Origin: Brevibacillus fluminis
GTDB taxonomy: Bacteria; Bacillota; Bacilli; Brevibacillales; Brevibacillaceae
DNA: 64,000 nucleotides
Reading direction: 5' to 3'
NCBI RefSeq assembly: GCF_003710825.1
Contig: NZ_RHHQ01000024.1
Span: 1-64,000 of the forward strand
Part shown: in pieces, positions 35,894 to 44,560 of the stretch
How positions within the stretch are numbered: position 1 is the first letter of the stretch
Layout: each line of letters begins with the position of its first letter
Notes under the pieces: generated by a model
What the model saw: only the letters and a program-made list of their open reading frames with translations
The model's database searches: none
What the model was told of the DNA's origin: nothing
Translations under genes and position numbers: made by a program

Positions 35894-36693
35894 CGCACGC
35901 CACCCCGGTATGCCCAATGATTGGTCGGGCCGTGTCCCGCTCCGATGCCAAGCGGCTGTTCGATGGCTGCCTGGATGAATTGCTTTGCTGTGTCGACGGC
36001 TGCCCAAGGCGTCTTACCCCATGCCAGCTCAGCCGTGATTGCCGCGGAAAATGTGCAGCCTGTGCCGTGCGTGTGCTGCGTATGGACGCGTTTGCCGACA
36101 TATTCGGTAAAGCTTGTGCCGTCAAACAGCAGATCGGTCGAGTACTCGTTGCAATCGTCGTGACCGCCCTTCAGCAGGACGTAGCGGCAGCCAAAAGAAC
36201 TGAGCATCCGCGTCGCTTCCTTCCGCGCCTCGATGGTGGTAAGCGACAATCCGGTCAGCACCTCGGCTTCCGGGATATTGGGGGTCAGCATATAGGTAAC
36301 AGGCAAAAGTAAGGTTTTCACCGCATCGATGCTCTCGGCTTTCAACAGTGGTGCGCCTCCCTTAGCAATCATCACAGGATCGACGACGAGCTTTTCCCAG
36401 CCGTAAAGGCAAGCTTTCTCGCTCACGCAGGCGATGATACCACGGTCGAACAACATGCCTGTCTTGACGGCGTCGGGAGCCAGATCGCTTGCGACCGCGT
36501 CGATCTGAGCGGCGACCGCCTCCACGCTAAGTGGAAAAATCCCGCTTACGCCCAACGTGTTTTGCGCCGTGATGGCAGTCAGGGCGGACATACCGAAGAC
36601 GGACAGCTCCTGAAACGTTTTGAGATCGGCCTGAATGCCCGCACCGCCGCCGCTGTCCGAACCAGCTATGGTCAATGCTTTATGTACATGCAT
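35887..36693 (-). CDS. thiD: Hydroxymethylpyrimidine (phosphate) kinase
   Basis: Makes HMP-PP by two phosphorylations in thiamine synthesis. ATG 36693 is chosen because GGGAGGCGAATC lies before it and the product then begins MHVHKALTIAGSDSGGGAG, as in the family; 268 aa. The C-terminal GTGCTFSAAITAELA holds the catalytic cysteine region. First gene of thiDMEW, behind a TPP riboswitch and terminator on the minus strand. Confidence 0.95.
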   Translation of the reverse strand: MHVHKALTIAGSDSGGGAGIQADLKTFQELSVFGMSALTAITAQNTLGVSGIFPLSVEAVAAQIDAVASDLAPDAVKTGMLFDRGIIACVSEKACLYGWEKLVVDPVMIAKGGAPLLKAESIDAVKTLLLPVTYMLTPNIPEAEVLTGLSLTTIEARKEATRMLSSFGCRYVLLKGGHDDCNEYSTDLLFDGTSFTEYVGKRVHTQHTHGTGCTFSAAITAELAWGKTPWAAVDTAKQFIQAAIEQPLGIGAGHGPTNHWAYRGGVRC

Positions 36694-36771
36694 CTTGATT
36701 CGCCTCCCGAATCCGATTTTCACTTATGTGTAACGCGCGCTCATGTGAATCACGACACGTCGCGGACATAC

Positions 36772-36801
36772 AAAAAAACCGCTCCCCAACCAGGGAGCGG
36801 C
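36772..36801 (-). terminator. Riboswitch expression-platform terminator before thiD
   Basis: CCGCTCC/GGAGCGG stem with seven T on the minus strand, between the TPP aptamer and thiD. Confidence 0.88.
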
Positions 36802-36844
36802 ATAGCATGCACAGACATTCCGATAAACCGGAGTATGTGGCACT

Positions 36845-36938
36845 CTTTTGCTTCCCTACGCTGGCATGATCCAGATCAGGTGGTAAGGGTCCAGAACGTT
36901 GTGGTTCCATCTCAGCCTCCAAGAGGCCCCCCTAGCGA
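36845..36938 (-). promoter_or_regulatory. TPP riboswitch aptamer (THI element) of thiDMEW
   Basis: On the minus strand the core reads GGCTGAGATGG ... GACCCTT ... ACCTGATCTGGATCATG, then CCAGCGTAGGGAAG, all conserved THI-box segments in the right order. Together with the terminator at 36772 it should switch off the operon when TPP is abundant. Confidence 0.92.
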
Positions 36939-36962
36939 TTGATTCGTCATGAAATTGTGATC

Positions 36963-36990
36963 ATTATAACACGAGCAAAGACGGTGTAAA
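36963..36990 (-). promoter_or_regulatory. Promoter of thiDMEW
   Basis: On the minus strand TTTACA, 16-base spacer, TATAAT, about 25 bases before the aptamer. Confidence 0.65.
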
Positions 36991-37073
36991 GAAGTTTTTG
37001 CACATCAAAATTGAGTGTTGCAAATTTTGGGGACGGTGTGATAACGTAAAGCTACTCAATTTCATACGCTTAC

Positions 37074-37233
37074 CAACACGGGAGCTTGGGGAACCAGGCT
37101 GAGAGGATGGCTATGCTGCCGTCGACCGTCAAACCTGAACTGGATAATGCCAGCGGAGGAACGTACACGCACTACATACTTGACGTATGTTCTCACAGGC
37201 CGCCTTTTGCTTATCAAAGCAAGCGGTCTTTGC
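37074..37233 (+). promoter_or_regulatory. TPP riboswitch with terminator, thiC leader
   Basis: Aptamer about 37074-37168: ACACGGGAGC, CAGGCTGAGAGG, ACCTGAACTGGATAATGCC and AGCGGAGGAA in conserved order. At 37196-37233 a hairpin (GGCCGC...GCGGTC with an internal GCTT/AAGC stem) followed by a T-rich tract acts as the presumed terminator. It lies back to back with the thiDMEW riboswitch. Confidence 0.92.
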
Positions 37234-37295
37234 TTTTCTTTGTCGTGCCTCCGCCTGCATTTATCCGCTAAAAAATTGCAGAGGAGGCATTTTTA

Positions 37296-38999
37296 ATGTC
37301 CGAAAACCAACAATCACAGCTGCAAGTAACCACGCCGCGCAGTTATCCCGCCAGCAAAAAGGTATATGTGCAAGGCTCAAGAGCCGATCTGCGCGTTCCT
37401 GCGCGTGAGGTGTCGCTGCATCCGACCAAGACCATATCTGGCGAGGAAGTGCCGAATAAGCCGGTCCGCCTTTATGACACGAGTGGGGTCTATACCGATG
37501 AGGCAGTTGCAGTGGATATTCACAAAGGGTTAGCGCCGCTGCGCAAGCCGTGGATTCTCGAGCGAAATGATGTGGAGGAATACGAGGGACAGCGTGGCAA
37601 AGCGCTACGGGCCAAGCCGGGCAAAAACGTGACGCAGATGCACTATGCGCGTCGAGGCATCATCACGCCGGAAATGGAATTCATCGCGATCCGCGAAGGG
37701 GTTGAGGCGGAATTCGTACGCAAGGAAGTAGCGGAGGGCCGTGCCATTATCCCGTCCAACATCAACCACCTTGAGAGCGAACCGATGATCATCGGCCGTA
37801 ATTTCCATGTGAAAATCAACGCGAACATCGGCAATTCCGCCGTCACCTCCTCGATTGAGGAAGAGGTCGAGAAAATGGTGTGGGCAACCTACTGGGGTGC
37901 CGACACGATCATGGATTTGTCCACGGGCAAAAACATCCACGAAACCCGCGAATGGATCATGCGCAATTCGCCTGTGCCGATCGGGACTGTGCCGATTTAT
38001 CAGGCGCTCGAAAAGGTTAACGGCGTCGTCGAAGATCTGACTTGGGAGATTTACCGCGACACGCTGATCGAGCAGGCGGAGCAAGGCGTCGATTACTTCA
38101 CGATTCATGCGGGCGTGCTGTTGCGCCACATTCATTTGACGGCAAAGCGTGTGACAGGGATCGTGTCCCGCGGCGGTTCGATCCTCGCGGCATGGTGTCT
38201 CGCACATCATGAGGAGAACTTCCTGTACACGCATTTTGAAGAAATTTGCGAGATCATGAAGGCGTATGATGTGGCCTTCTCGCTTGGTGACGGCTTGCGT
38301 CCCGGCTCGATCGCCGATGCTAATGACGAAGCGCAGTTTGCTGAGCTGGAGGCGCTGGGCGAGCTGACTAAAATCGCCTGGAAGCACGATGTACAGGTCA
38401 TGATCGAGGGTCCTGGGCATGTGCCGATGCACAAAATCAAAGAAAACGTGGATAAGCAGATGGAGATTTGCCAAGAGGCGCCGTTCTACACGCTCGGCCC
38501 ACTGACGACCGATATCGCACCGGGCTACGACCATATCACATCCGCAATCGGCGCGGCCATGATCGGCTGGTTCGGTACGGCGATGCTCTGCTATGTGACG
38601 CCGAAGGAGCATTTGGGGCTCCCGAACAAGAACGATGTGCGAGAAGGGATCATTGCCTACAAGATTGCCGCACATGCTGCCGACCTTGCGAAAGGCCATC
38701 CGCAAGCACAGCAGCGGGACGATGCGTTGTCCAAAGCGCGCTTCGAATTCCGCTGGCGCGACCAGTTCAATCTGTCGCTCGACCCGGCTCGCGCTGTCGA
38801 ATACCACGATGAAACGTTGCCGGCTGAAGGGGCCAAAACCGCACACTTCTGCTCGATGTGCGGCCCGAAATTTTGCAGCATGAAAATTACCCAGGAGATT
38901 CGCGAGCGCGTCAGCGAAGCGGAGATGCGGGAGATCGAAGAAGGCTACAAGCAGAAATCGCGCGAATTCGTCGAGGGCGGTAGCGAGATCTATCGATAA
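37296..38999 (+). CDS. thiC: Phosphomethylpyrimidine synthase
   Basis: Radical SAM enzyme that rearranges the purine intermediate AIR to HMP phosphate, so it competes for a metabolite of the surrounding pur genes. 567 aa. The [4Fe-4S] motif CSMCGPKFC has Cys519, Cys522 and Cys527 near the C-terminus. Other family blocks: MHYARRGIITPEMEFIAIRE, IMDLSTGKNIHETREWI and GDGLRPGSIADANDEAQ. ATG 37296 has AGAGGAGG 7 bases upstream. Monocistronic behind its own TPP riboswitch. Confidence 0.98.
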   Translation: MSENQQSQLQVTTPRSYPASKKVYVQGSRADLRVPAREVSLHPTKTISGEEVPNKPVRLYDTSGVYTDEAVAVDIHKGLAPLRKPWILERNDVEEYEGQRGKALRAKPGKNVTQMHYARRGIITPEMEFIAIREGVEAEFVRKEVAEGRAIIPSNINHLESEPMIIGRNFHVKINANIGNSAVTSSIEEEVEKMVWATYWGADTIMDLSTGKNIHETREWIMRNSPVPIGTVPIYQALEKVNGVVEDLTWEIYRDTLIEQAEQGVDYFTIHAGVLLRHIHLTAKRVTGIVSRGGSILAAWCLAHHEENFLYTHFEEICEIMKAYDVAFSLGDGLRPGSIADANDEAQFAELEALGELTKIAWKHDVQVMIEGPGHVPMHKIKENVDKQMEICQEAPFYTLGPLTTDIAPGYDHITSAIGAAMIGWFGTAMLCYVTPKEHLGLPNKNDVREGIIAYKIAAHAADLAKGHPQAQQRDDALSKARFEFRWRDQFNLSLDPARAVEYHDETLPAEGAKTAHFCSMCGPKFCSMKITQEIRERVSEAEMREIEEGYKQKSREFVEGGSEIYR

Positions 39000-39088
39000 A
39001 GCGGGCTGAGCCAGCGAAACAGGGCAGGAACCCATGACCATCCACCGGCATACCCTAGCAAAGAAGTATTGGGGGAGGGGATTAATAA

Positions 39089-39415
39089 ATGGCTGGAGAT
39101 GTAATCAGCAATTTGCTGGATCAGTTGAGTAAACGAACTGGACGGCAGTGGGACATGAGTGATCTGCTTCGTTTAGCGCAAAAACTGCCTGAGTTGAATG
39201 ATAAAAACGTGGATGCTGTGCTCGAAGAGCTTTCGGGTATGGGGCTGGATGTGACGGATGAAACCAAGGAAAAGCTGAAAGGGAAACTCGCGGACCAAGA
39301 CGAGTTCACCGCGACACAGATGGATGAGTTGACCAGCGAAGCAGCCAAGATGGTAAGCAGCAGGCGTACACTGAGGAAAAACGTCACGCCGATCAACAAA
39401 AAACGTAAGGAATAG
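39089..39415 (+). CDS. Stage VI sporulation protein F-like small protein
   Basis: 108 aa, soluble, highly charged. Begins ISNLLDQLSKRTGRQWDMSDLLRLAQKLPELNDKNVDAVL and ends in a basic tail (NKKRKE). The layout 'short helix - KRTG - DLL.LA..L....L.D...V..VL' resembles SpoVIF (YjcC) of Bacillus, a late sporulation factor, but the match is from memory and modest. GGGGGAGGGG lies before ATG 39089. A terminator-like hairpin (GGGCTCCCT/AGGGGGCCC then TTTT) follows at about 39421. If not SpoVIF, it is an uncharacterised sporulation-type small protein. Confidence 0.5.
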   Translation: MAGDVISNLLDQLSKRTGRQWDMSDLLRLAQKLPELNDKNVDAVLEELSGMGLDVTDETKEKLKGKLADQDEFTATQMDELTSEAAKMVSSRRTLRKNVTPINKKRKE

Positions 39416-39420
39416 GCGAG

Positions 39421-39450
39421 GGGCTCCCTGTTAAAGGGGGCCCTTTTCAT
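39421..39450 (+). terminator. Terminator after the SpoVIF-like gene
   Basis: GGGCTCCCT-GTTAA-AGGGGGCCC followed by TTTTC. The AT-rich stretch from 39451 to 39630 has no gene and presumably carries the promoter for the next unit. Confidence 0.65.
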
Positions 39451-39634
39451 CGCGTTTTCCAAATGTATGCAGCAAAATTGCATAGATTATTCAAAAAATA
39501 ATAAAAAATGTGGACCTAACGAATATTAGTTAACTTTTAAAGTTGGAATGAAAAGTGCTAAAGGAATGGAATAGGTTGGATATTCTCAACCCGATGGAAT
39601 AGATGGATGCCAACTTTTGAAAGGGGGAGGTAAG

Positions 39635-39709
39635 GTGAATGGAAGGCTTTTGCTGATGAATGAACGTGAGAGGAAACTAAAAACGCAAAAAGGAGTGATA
39701 TCAAAGTGA
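39635..39709 (+). CDS. Possible 24-aa leader peptide of the amidohydrolase gene
   Basis: GTG 39635 follows a very strong ribosome binding sequence (AAGGGGGAGG, 4 bases before). The frame reads MNGRLLLMNERERKLKTQKG and four more residues, then stops at TGA 39707-39709, which overlaps the GTG start of the next gene (GTGA). The sequence is basic and hydrophilic. Its last codons contain the ribosome binding site of the downstream gene (AAAGGAG), so translating the leader should affect initiation of the amidohydrolase. Confidence 0.5.
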   Translation: MNGRLLLMNERERKLKTQKGVISK

Positions 39710-41487
39710 ATCATATTATTGGGCATAAAAAGTTGACTGTTTTGTTAGCGCTTACATTATCATTGCTGATTGTGATGGGAGGGATGACTAGCCTGACTGC
39801 AAAAGCCGCCGGTGCACAAGCCACGCTCGTCCTGAAAAATGGCATTATTTATACGATGGATGCAGAAAAACCTACAGCAGAGGCGGTGGCGATTCAGGAT
39901 GGCAAGATCATCTTCGTCGGGACCTCCACTCAGGCCAATGCGTTTGTCGGAGCCACAACAAAGGTGATTGACCTACAGGGAAAAATGGTTTCCCCCGGTT
40001 TTCTCGATGGACACACCCATGTACCGGGCTTGTGGACGTCCAAGCTGTTTGCCGTTGATTTGACGGCGATGAAAACAAATGAAGAGTTTGTCCAGGCGGT
40101 TGCTGCTTACCGGAAAAACCATCCGGAGGCAAAAATCATCACGGGTACCGGCTGGGTGAATGGACCTTACGAATTAAAAGATGGCACGAATCCAGGACCG
40201 AAAAAAGAAGACCTCGATAAAGTCGTTTCCGACATTCCTGTCCTGCTAAGATCGGTTGATGGCCATTCGACATGGGTCAATTCCAAAGTGCTGGAAATGG
40301 CAGGCGTCACCAAAGATACGAAATCACCACAGGGCGGACTCATTGAGCATAACCCGGATGGTTCCGTGCGCGGCACGTTGCGGGACAGCGCGAGGAATTT
40401 GATCGCTGACGTACAGGCTTTGGGGAATTTGACCAAGGAGCAGTACAAAGAAGCAATCCTCAAGTATCAGGAAGAGATGCACAGCTTCGGTATGACAGGT
40501 GTGCTGAATTTGAGTGATGACAAAGGGATGATCATCGAGGCGATGGCCGAGCTGGAGAAGGAAGGAAAGCTCACCATGCGGGTCGCCAACGCAATCAATT
40601 TCAAGCCTGGCGACAAGCCGGAGGATGCAGTCAAAACGATGCAGGAAGCGCGGAGCAAATACAACTCCGACTGGCTGCGGGTCAATACGGTCAAGCTGTT
40701 CGCCGATGGTGTGACAGAAGGGAAAACCGCATATTTCGTAGAGCCGTACGATCGCCATGCTGGGATGGGCGAGCATTATCACGGCGAACCGATCTGGCAG
40801 GTGGACGATTTTAACCGGATGGTCCTCGCGCTGGACAAGGCAGGCGTTCAGCTCCATATCCACGCGATTGGCGATGGTGCCGTCAACGCTGCGATCAATG
40901 CGTTTGAGAATGCCGGCAAAACGAACGGTACACATAACCTGCGACATACCATCACGCACGTATGCTCGATATTGGACAGTGACATCACGCGGATGGCCAA
41001 GCTTGGCGTAGTTGCCAGCCTGCAACCGTTCTGGTTCTATAAAGACCAGTATTTTGACCTGGAAAAAGCGATGATCGGCGAAAAACGCGCACTGGACATG
41101 TATCCGACACGGAAAATGTGGGATGCGGGCGTCGTCATCACCGGCGGCAGCGACTTTCCGCCGACACCGGATTATCGACCGCTGAATGGAATCGAGACAG
41201 GCGTCACCCGCAACAGCCCTTATCCAACCGAACAGGATACGGACATGGTGCGCAATGCAGCGCAAGGGTTGAAGGTACAGGAAATGCTGCAAGCGTTCAC
41301 TAAAAACGTCGCATTCGAGATGAACCGCAGCGACCTGGGAACGATCAAGGTCGGCAACAAGGCGGATCTCGTGGTTTTGGGACAAGATATCACCAAAATT
41401 GCACCAAAAAACATTTCCGAGACACCGATCTTGTACACGATCGTAGACGGTAAGATCGTTTTCGAAGCAAAGCAACAAAAGAACTAA
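39706..41487 (+). CDS. Secreted amidohydrolase (YtcJ / amidohydrolase-3 family)
   Basis: 593 aa. N-terminal signal peptide: basic start, hydrophobic core LTVLLALTLSLLIVMGGM and a likely cleavage near AKAAGA (about residue 36). The metal-dependent hydrolase barrel then starts with ATLVLKNGIIYTMD. Metal-binding motif GHTHVPGLW lies near residue 105. Later family blocks: LHIHAIGDGAVNAAINAFE, then HTITHVCS, and TGGSDFPPTPDYRPLNGIETGV without gaps near the end. Members hydrolyse amides, ureas or formamides; the substrate is unknown. Export is unusual for the family, most of whose members are cytoplasmic. GTG 39706 with AAAGGAGTGAT upstream. Confidence 0.85.
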   Translation: MNHIIGHKKLTVLLALTLSLLIVMGGMTSLTAKAAGAQATLVLKNGIIYTMDAEKPTAEAVAIQDGKIIFVGTSTQANAFVGATTKVIDLQGKMVSPGFLDGHTHVPGLWTSKLFAVDLTAMKTNEEFVQAVAAYRKNHPEAKIITGTGWVNGPYELKDGTNPGPKKEDLDKVVSDIPVLLRSVDGHSTWVNSKVLEMAGVTKDTKSPQGGLIEHNPDGSVRGTLRDSARNLIADVQALGNLTKEQYKEAILKYQEEMHSFGMTGVLNLSDDKGMIIEAMAELEKEGKLTMRVANAINFKPGDKPEDAVKTMQEARSKYNSDWLRVNTVKLFADGVTEGKTAYFVEPYDRHAGMGEHYHGEPIWQVDDFNRMVLALDKAGVQLHIHAIGDGAVNAAINAFENAGKTNGTHNLRHTITHVCSILDSDITRMAKLGVVASLQPFWFYKDQYFDLEKAMIGEKRALDMYPTRKMWDAGVVITGGSDFPPTPDYRPLNGIETGVTRNSPYPTEQDTDMVRNAAQGLKVQEMLQAFTKNVAFEMNRSDLGTIKVGNKADLVVLGQDITKIAPKNISETPILYTIVDGKIVFEAKQQKN

Positions 41488-41498
41488 CAAATTCATGG

Positions 41499-41539
41499 GC
41501 TGCCCAAAAGGAGGGAACACTCTTTTCGGGCAGCTTTTT
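41499..41539 (+). terminator. Terminator after the amidohydrolase
   Basis: GCTGCCCAAAAG ... CTTTTCGGGCAGC with five T; 12-bp stem with one G-A or wobble position. Confidence 0.88.
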
Positions 41540-41548
41540 CCTGTTTTC

Positions 41549-41625
41549 ATTTGTTCGGAAAATCGTCTGCAGCGGTTGATTAACACGTACATTTGTGTTT
41601 TAATCATTATATAATGTTCGTGATT
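41549..41625 (+). promoter_or_regulatory. PurR boxes and promoter of purHD
   Basis: Box 1 ATTTGTTCGGAAAA (41549-41562, inverted) lies before TTGATT (41576) - 17 bases - TTTAAT (41599). Box 2 AATGTTCGTGATT (41613-41625, inverted) lies after the -10. The region from -10 to box 2 is strikingly like that of purC. Confidence 0.72.
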
Positions 41626-41662
41626 TGACTACTTTTTCATAAAAAGTCAGGAGGATTCCACC

Positions 41663-43207
41663 GTGAGTGTAAAAAAAGCGTTGATTAGCGTTTCCGATAA
41701 GACCGGTGTGGTAGAGCTGGCCCGTCAGCTGAACGAGTTGGGGGTCGAAATCATTTCAACAGGCGGTACCGCATCGCTTCTGAAACAGGAAGGCGTACCG
41801 GTCATCGGTATTTCCGAGGTAACCGGATTCCCTGAAATCCTGGATGGACGCGTCAAAACGCTTCACCCCAACATCCACAGCGGATTGTTGGCCGTACGTG
41901 CGGACGAAGCTCACCGCAAACAGCTGGAAGAGCTGAATATCCAACCAATCGATCTCGTGATTGTGAACCTGTACCCATTCAAACAAACGATTTCCAAACC
42001 GGATGTTACGTATGCGGATGCAATTGAAAATATTGATATTGGCGGTCCGACCATGCTTCGTTCCGCCGCGAAAAACCACCAAGACGTTACCGTCGTGGTA
42101 GACGCAGCCGATTATGCCACCATCATCGCTGAAATCAAGGATGCGGGCGATACGACATTGGAAACCCGCCGCCGCCTTGCAGCCAAAGTATTCCGCCACA
42201 CAGCCGCTTACGATGCGATCATTTCCCGTTATTTGAGCGAACAAGTGGGCGAATTGATGCCGGAGAGCTACACGGTTACGTATGAAAAAGCGCAAGATCT
42301 GCGCTATGGGGAAAATCCTCATCAACGCGCTGCTTTTTATCGTCAGCCACTCGGCAATGAGGGCACGATCAGCAGTGCTGAGCAATTGCACGGCAAAGAG
42401 CTTTCCTACAACAACATCAATGATGCGGACGCGGCGTTGGCAATCGTAAACGAATTCACGGAGCCTGCTGTTGTGGCCGTGAAACATATGAATCCTTGTG
42501 GCGTCGGGATCGGTGCGACCATCAAGGAAGCGTACGAAAAAGCGTATGCAGCAGACCCTGTCTCCATTTTCGGCGGTATCGTGGCGGCCAACCGTCCGAT
42601 TGACGAGGCGACGGCACTTCTTCTGAAAGAAACGTTCCTGGAAATTATCGTGGCGCCGGATTTCACACCGGAAGCTCTGGCAGTGCTGCAAGAGAAGAAA
42701 AACCTTCGTTTGCTGCGCCTCTCTACCCAAGGCAGCGCGGCAGCACCAACTTCGTTCAAGCTGACAACAGTGGCTGGCGGAGCGCTGGTACAAGATTTTG
42801 ATACGAAACAAATCGAAGCGACAGACTTGAAAGTCGCGACGGAGCGCCAACCAAGCGAAGAAGAGCTGAAACAGCTGCTGTTCGCCTGGAAAGTGGTGAA
42901 ACATGTGAAGTCCAATGCGATCGTGTTGGCAAACAACAACATGACGGTTGGCGTTGGTGCGGGTCAAATGAACCGCGTTGGATCTGCTAAAATCGCGATT
43001 GAGCAAGCGGGTGATCTGGCAAAAGGCGCAGCGCTCGCATCTGACGCATTTTTCCCGATGCCGGATACGGTGGAAGCCGCTGCAAAAGCCGGCATTACGG
43101 CGATCATCCAGCCAGGCGGCTCGGTGCGCGACCAAGAATCAATCGATGCGTGCAACCGCCACGGAATCGCGATGGTGTTCACGTCTGTTCGTCACTTCAA
43201 ACACTAG
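41663..43207 (+). CDS. purH: Bifunctional AICAR transformylase / IMP cyclohydrolase
   Basis: Last two steps to IMP. 514 aa. N-terminal IMP cyclohydrolase (MGS-like) domain: ALISVSDKTGVVELARQLNE, then ISTGGTASLL. C-terminal transformylase: LRYGENPHQRAAFY near residue 213, VAVKHMNPCGVGIG near 272 with the catalytic Lys/His, and the end FFPMPDTVEAAAKAGITAI. GTG 41663 follows AGGAGG. First gene of the detached purHD unit. Confidence 0.98.
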   Translation: MSVKKALISVSDKTGVVELARQLNELGVEIISTGGTASLLKQEGVPVIGISEVTGFPEILDGRVKTLHPNIHSGLLAVRADEAHRKQLEELNIQPIDLVIVNLYPFKQTISKPDVTYADAIENIDIGGPTMLRSAAKNHQDVTVVVDAADYATIIAEIKDAGDTTLETRRRLAAKVFRHTAAYDAIISRYLSEQVGELMPESYTVTYEKAQDLRYGENPHQRAAFYRQPLGNEGTISSAEQLHGKELSYNNINDADAALAIVNEFTEPAVVAVKHMNPCGVGIGATIKEAYEKAYAADPVSIFGGIVAANRPIDEATALLLKETFLEIIVAPDFTPEALAVLQEKKNLRLLRLSTQGSAAAPTSFKLTTVAGGALVQDFDTKQIEATDLKVATERQPSEEELKQLLFAWKVVKHVKSNAIVLANNNMTVGVGAGQMNRVGSAKIAIEQAGDLAKGAALASDAFFPMPDTVEAAAKAGITAIIQPGGSVRDQESIDACNRHGIAMVFTSVRHFKH

Positions 43208-43225
43208 GCAGAGGAGGGAAAACGG

Positions 43226-44497
43226 ATGAAAGTATTAGTCATCGGTGGAGGCGGCCGCGAGCACGCTATCCTATGGAAATTGGCGCAAAGCACGAGAGTA
43301 ACCAAGCTGTACTGCGCTCCGGGTAACGGGGGGACAGAAGAGGTGGCGCAAAATGTGCCAATCGGCGCCCATGACTTTGCAGCGCTGTCCCAATTCGTCA
43401 AGGACGAAGGAATCAGCCTGACGGTCGTGGGACCAGAAGATCCGCTGCTGGCGGGAATCGTGGACTTTTTCAGCGAGCGTGGCCTGCCGATTTTTGGACC
43501 GTCGTCCCAGGCGGCACAGATCGAGGGGAGCAAGACGTTCGCCAAAGATTTGATGAAACGTCATCAGATTCCTACGGCTGCGTATGAATCATTTACCGAT
43601 TATGAAGCAGCTCTTGCTTATTTGCGTGCGCAAGGCGCGCCGATCGTCATCAAGGCGGACGGACTCGCAGCGGGTAAAGGCGTTGTCGTTGCAGAAAGCT
43701 TGGAAGAGGCGGAGCAAGCCTTGGCGCAAATCATGCAAGACGGTGTATTCGGCAATGCGGGCGCACGCGTCGTGATCGAAGAATGCCTGCGTGGAGAAGA
43801 ATTGACTCTGCTCTCGTTTGTGGATGGAGAAACCGTGAAGCCGATGATCACATCCCAAGACCATAAGCCGGCTTATGATGGAGACAAAGGGCCGAACACC
43901 GGCGGAATGGGGACGTACGCTCCTGTGCCGCAAATGTCTAATGAGCTTGTTGCGCAAATCGTAAGCACAATTGTGGAGCCTGTAGCCAAAGCGATGGTAG
44001 CCGAAGGCTATCCGTTCAAAGGTGTGCTTTACACCGGCTTGATGATTACAGCACAAGGACCGAAAGTGATCGAATTCAACGCGCGTTTTGGCGATCCGGA
44101 GACACAAGTGGTGCTTCCGTTGCTCGACAGCGACCTGCTCGACGTGTTCGAGGCGACAATCAATGGCACGCTGGCAGATCAAGACGTGGCATGGAAATCG
44201 GATAGCGCATGCTGTGTCGTAATGGCTGCGCCTGGTTACCCAGGTGACTATCCGAAGGGCGCTTCCATCGAATTGCCTGCAAATAACGGCGAAACGGTCA
44301 TTTTCCATGCGGGTACGAAATTGGCTGATGGAGTTCTGGTTACAAATGGAGGCCGTGTGCTCGGGGTTACCGGCGTGGGTGCCACATTGGCCAAAGCGCG
44401 TGAAATCGCATACCAGACAGTGGGGAAAACGCACTTTGAAGGCGCGCATTACCGTACGGACATCGCAGACAAAGCGTTAAAGCAGCACGTTAAATAA
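43226..44497 (+). CDS. purD: Phosphoribosylamine-glycine ligase
   Basis: GAR synthetase, ATP-grasp, 423 aa. Motifs: MKVLVIGGGGREHAI at the start, IKADGLAAGKGVVVA near residue 145 (ATP binding), and the signature RFGDPETQVVLP near 289. It lies 18 bases after purH and ends before a terminator at 44513. Confidence 0.98.
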   Translation: MKVLVIGGGGREHAILWKLAQSTRVTKLYCAPGNGGTEEVAQNVPIGAHDFAALSQFVKDEGISLTVVGPEDPLLAGIVDFFSERGLPIFGPSSQAAQIEGSKTFAKDLMKRHQIPTAAYESFTDYEAALAYLRAQGAPIVIKADGLAAGKGVVVAESLEEAEQALAQIMQDGVFGNAGARVVIEECLRGEELTLLSFVDGETVKPMITSQDHKPAYDGDKGPNTGGMGTYAPVPQMSNELVAQIVSTIVEPVAKAMVAEGYPFKGVLYTGLMITAQGPKVIEFNARFGDPETQVVLPLLDSDLLDVFEATINGTLADQDVAWKSDSACCVVMAAPGYPGDYPKGASIELPANNGETVIFHAGTKLADGVLVTNGGRVLGVTGVGATLAKAREIAYQTVGKTHFEGAHYRTDIADKALKQHVK

Positions 44498-44512
44498 AAC
44501 GAAAAACAGTAA

Positions 44513-44541
44513 GAGGAGGAGCCGCCTGGCTCTTCCTCTTT
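44513..44541 (+). terminator. Terminator after purD
   Basis: GAGGAGGAGCC-GCCT-GGCTCTTCCTC followed by TTT; one G-U pair. Confidence 0.8.
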
Positions 44542-44560
44542 GCATTGGGGGAAGTTACGG

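Noticed and set aside
37605..39041. Long open frame on the minus strand (478 codons)
   Set aside because: Shadow of thiC; no initiation signal and shadow-like composition.
41756..43135. Long open frame on the minus strand (459 codons)
   Set aside because: Shadow of purH.
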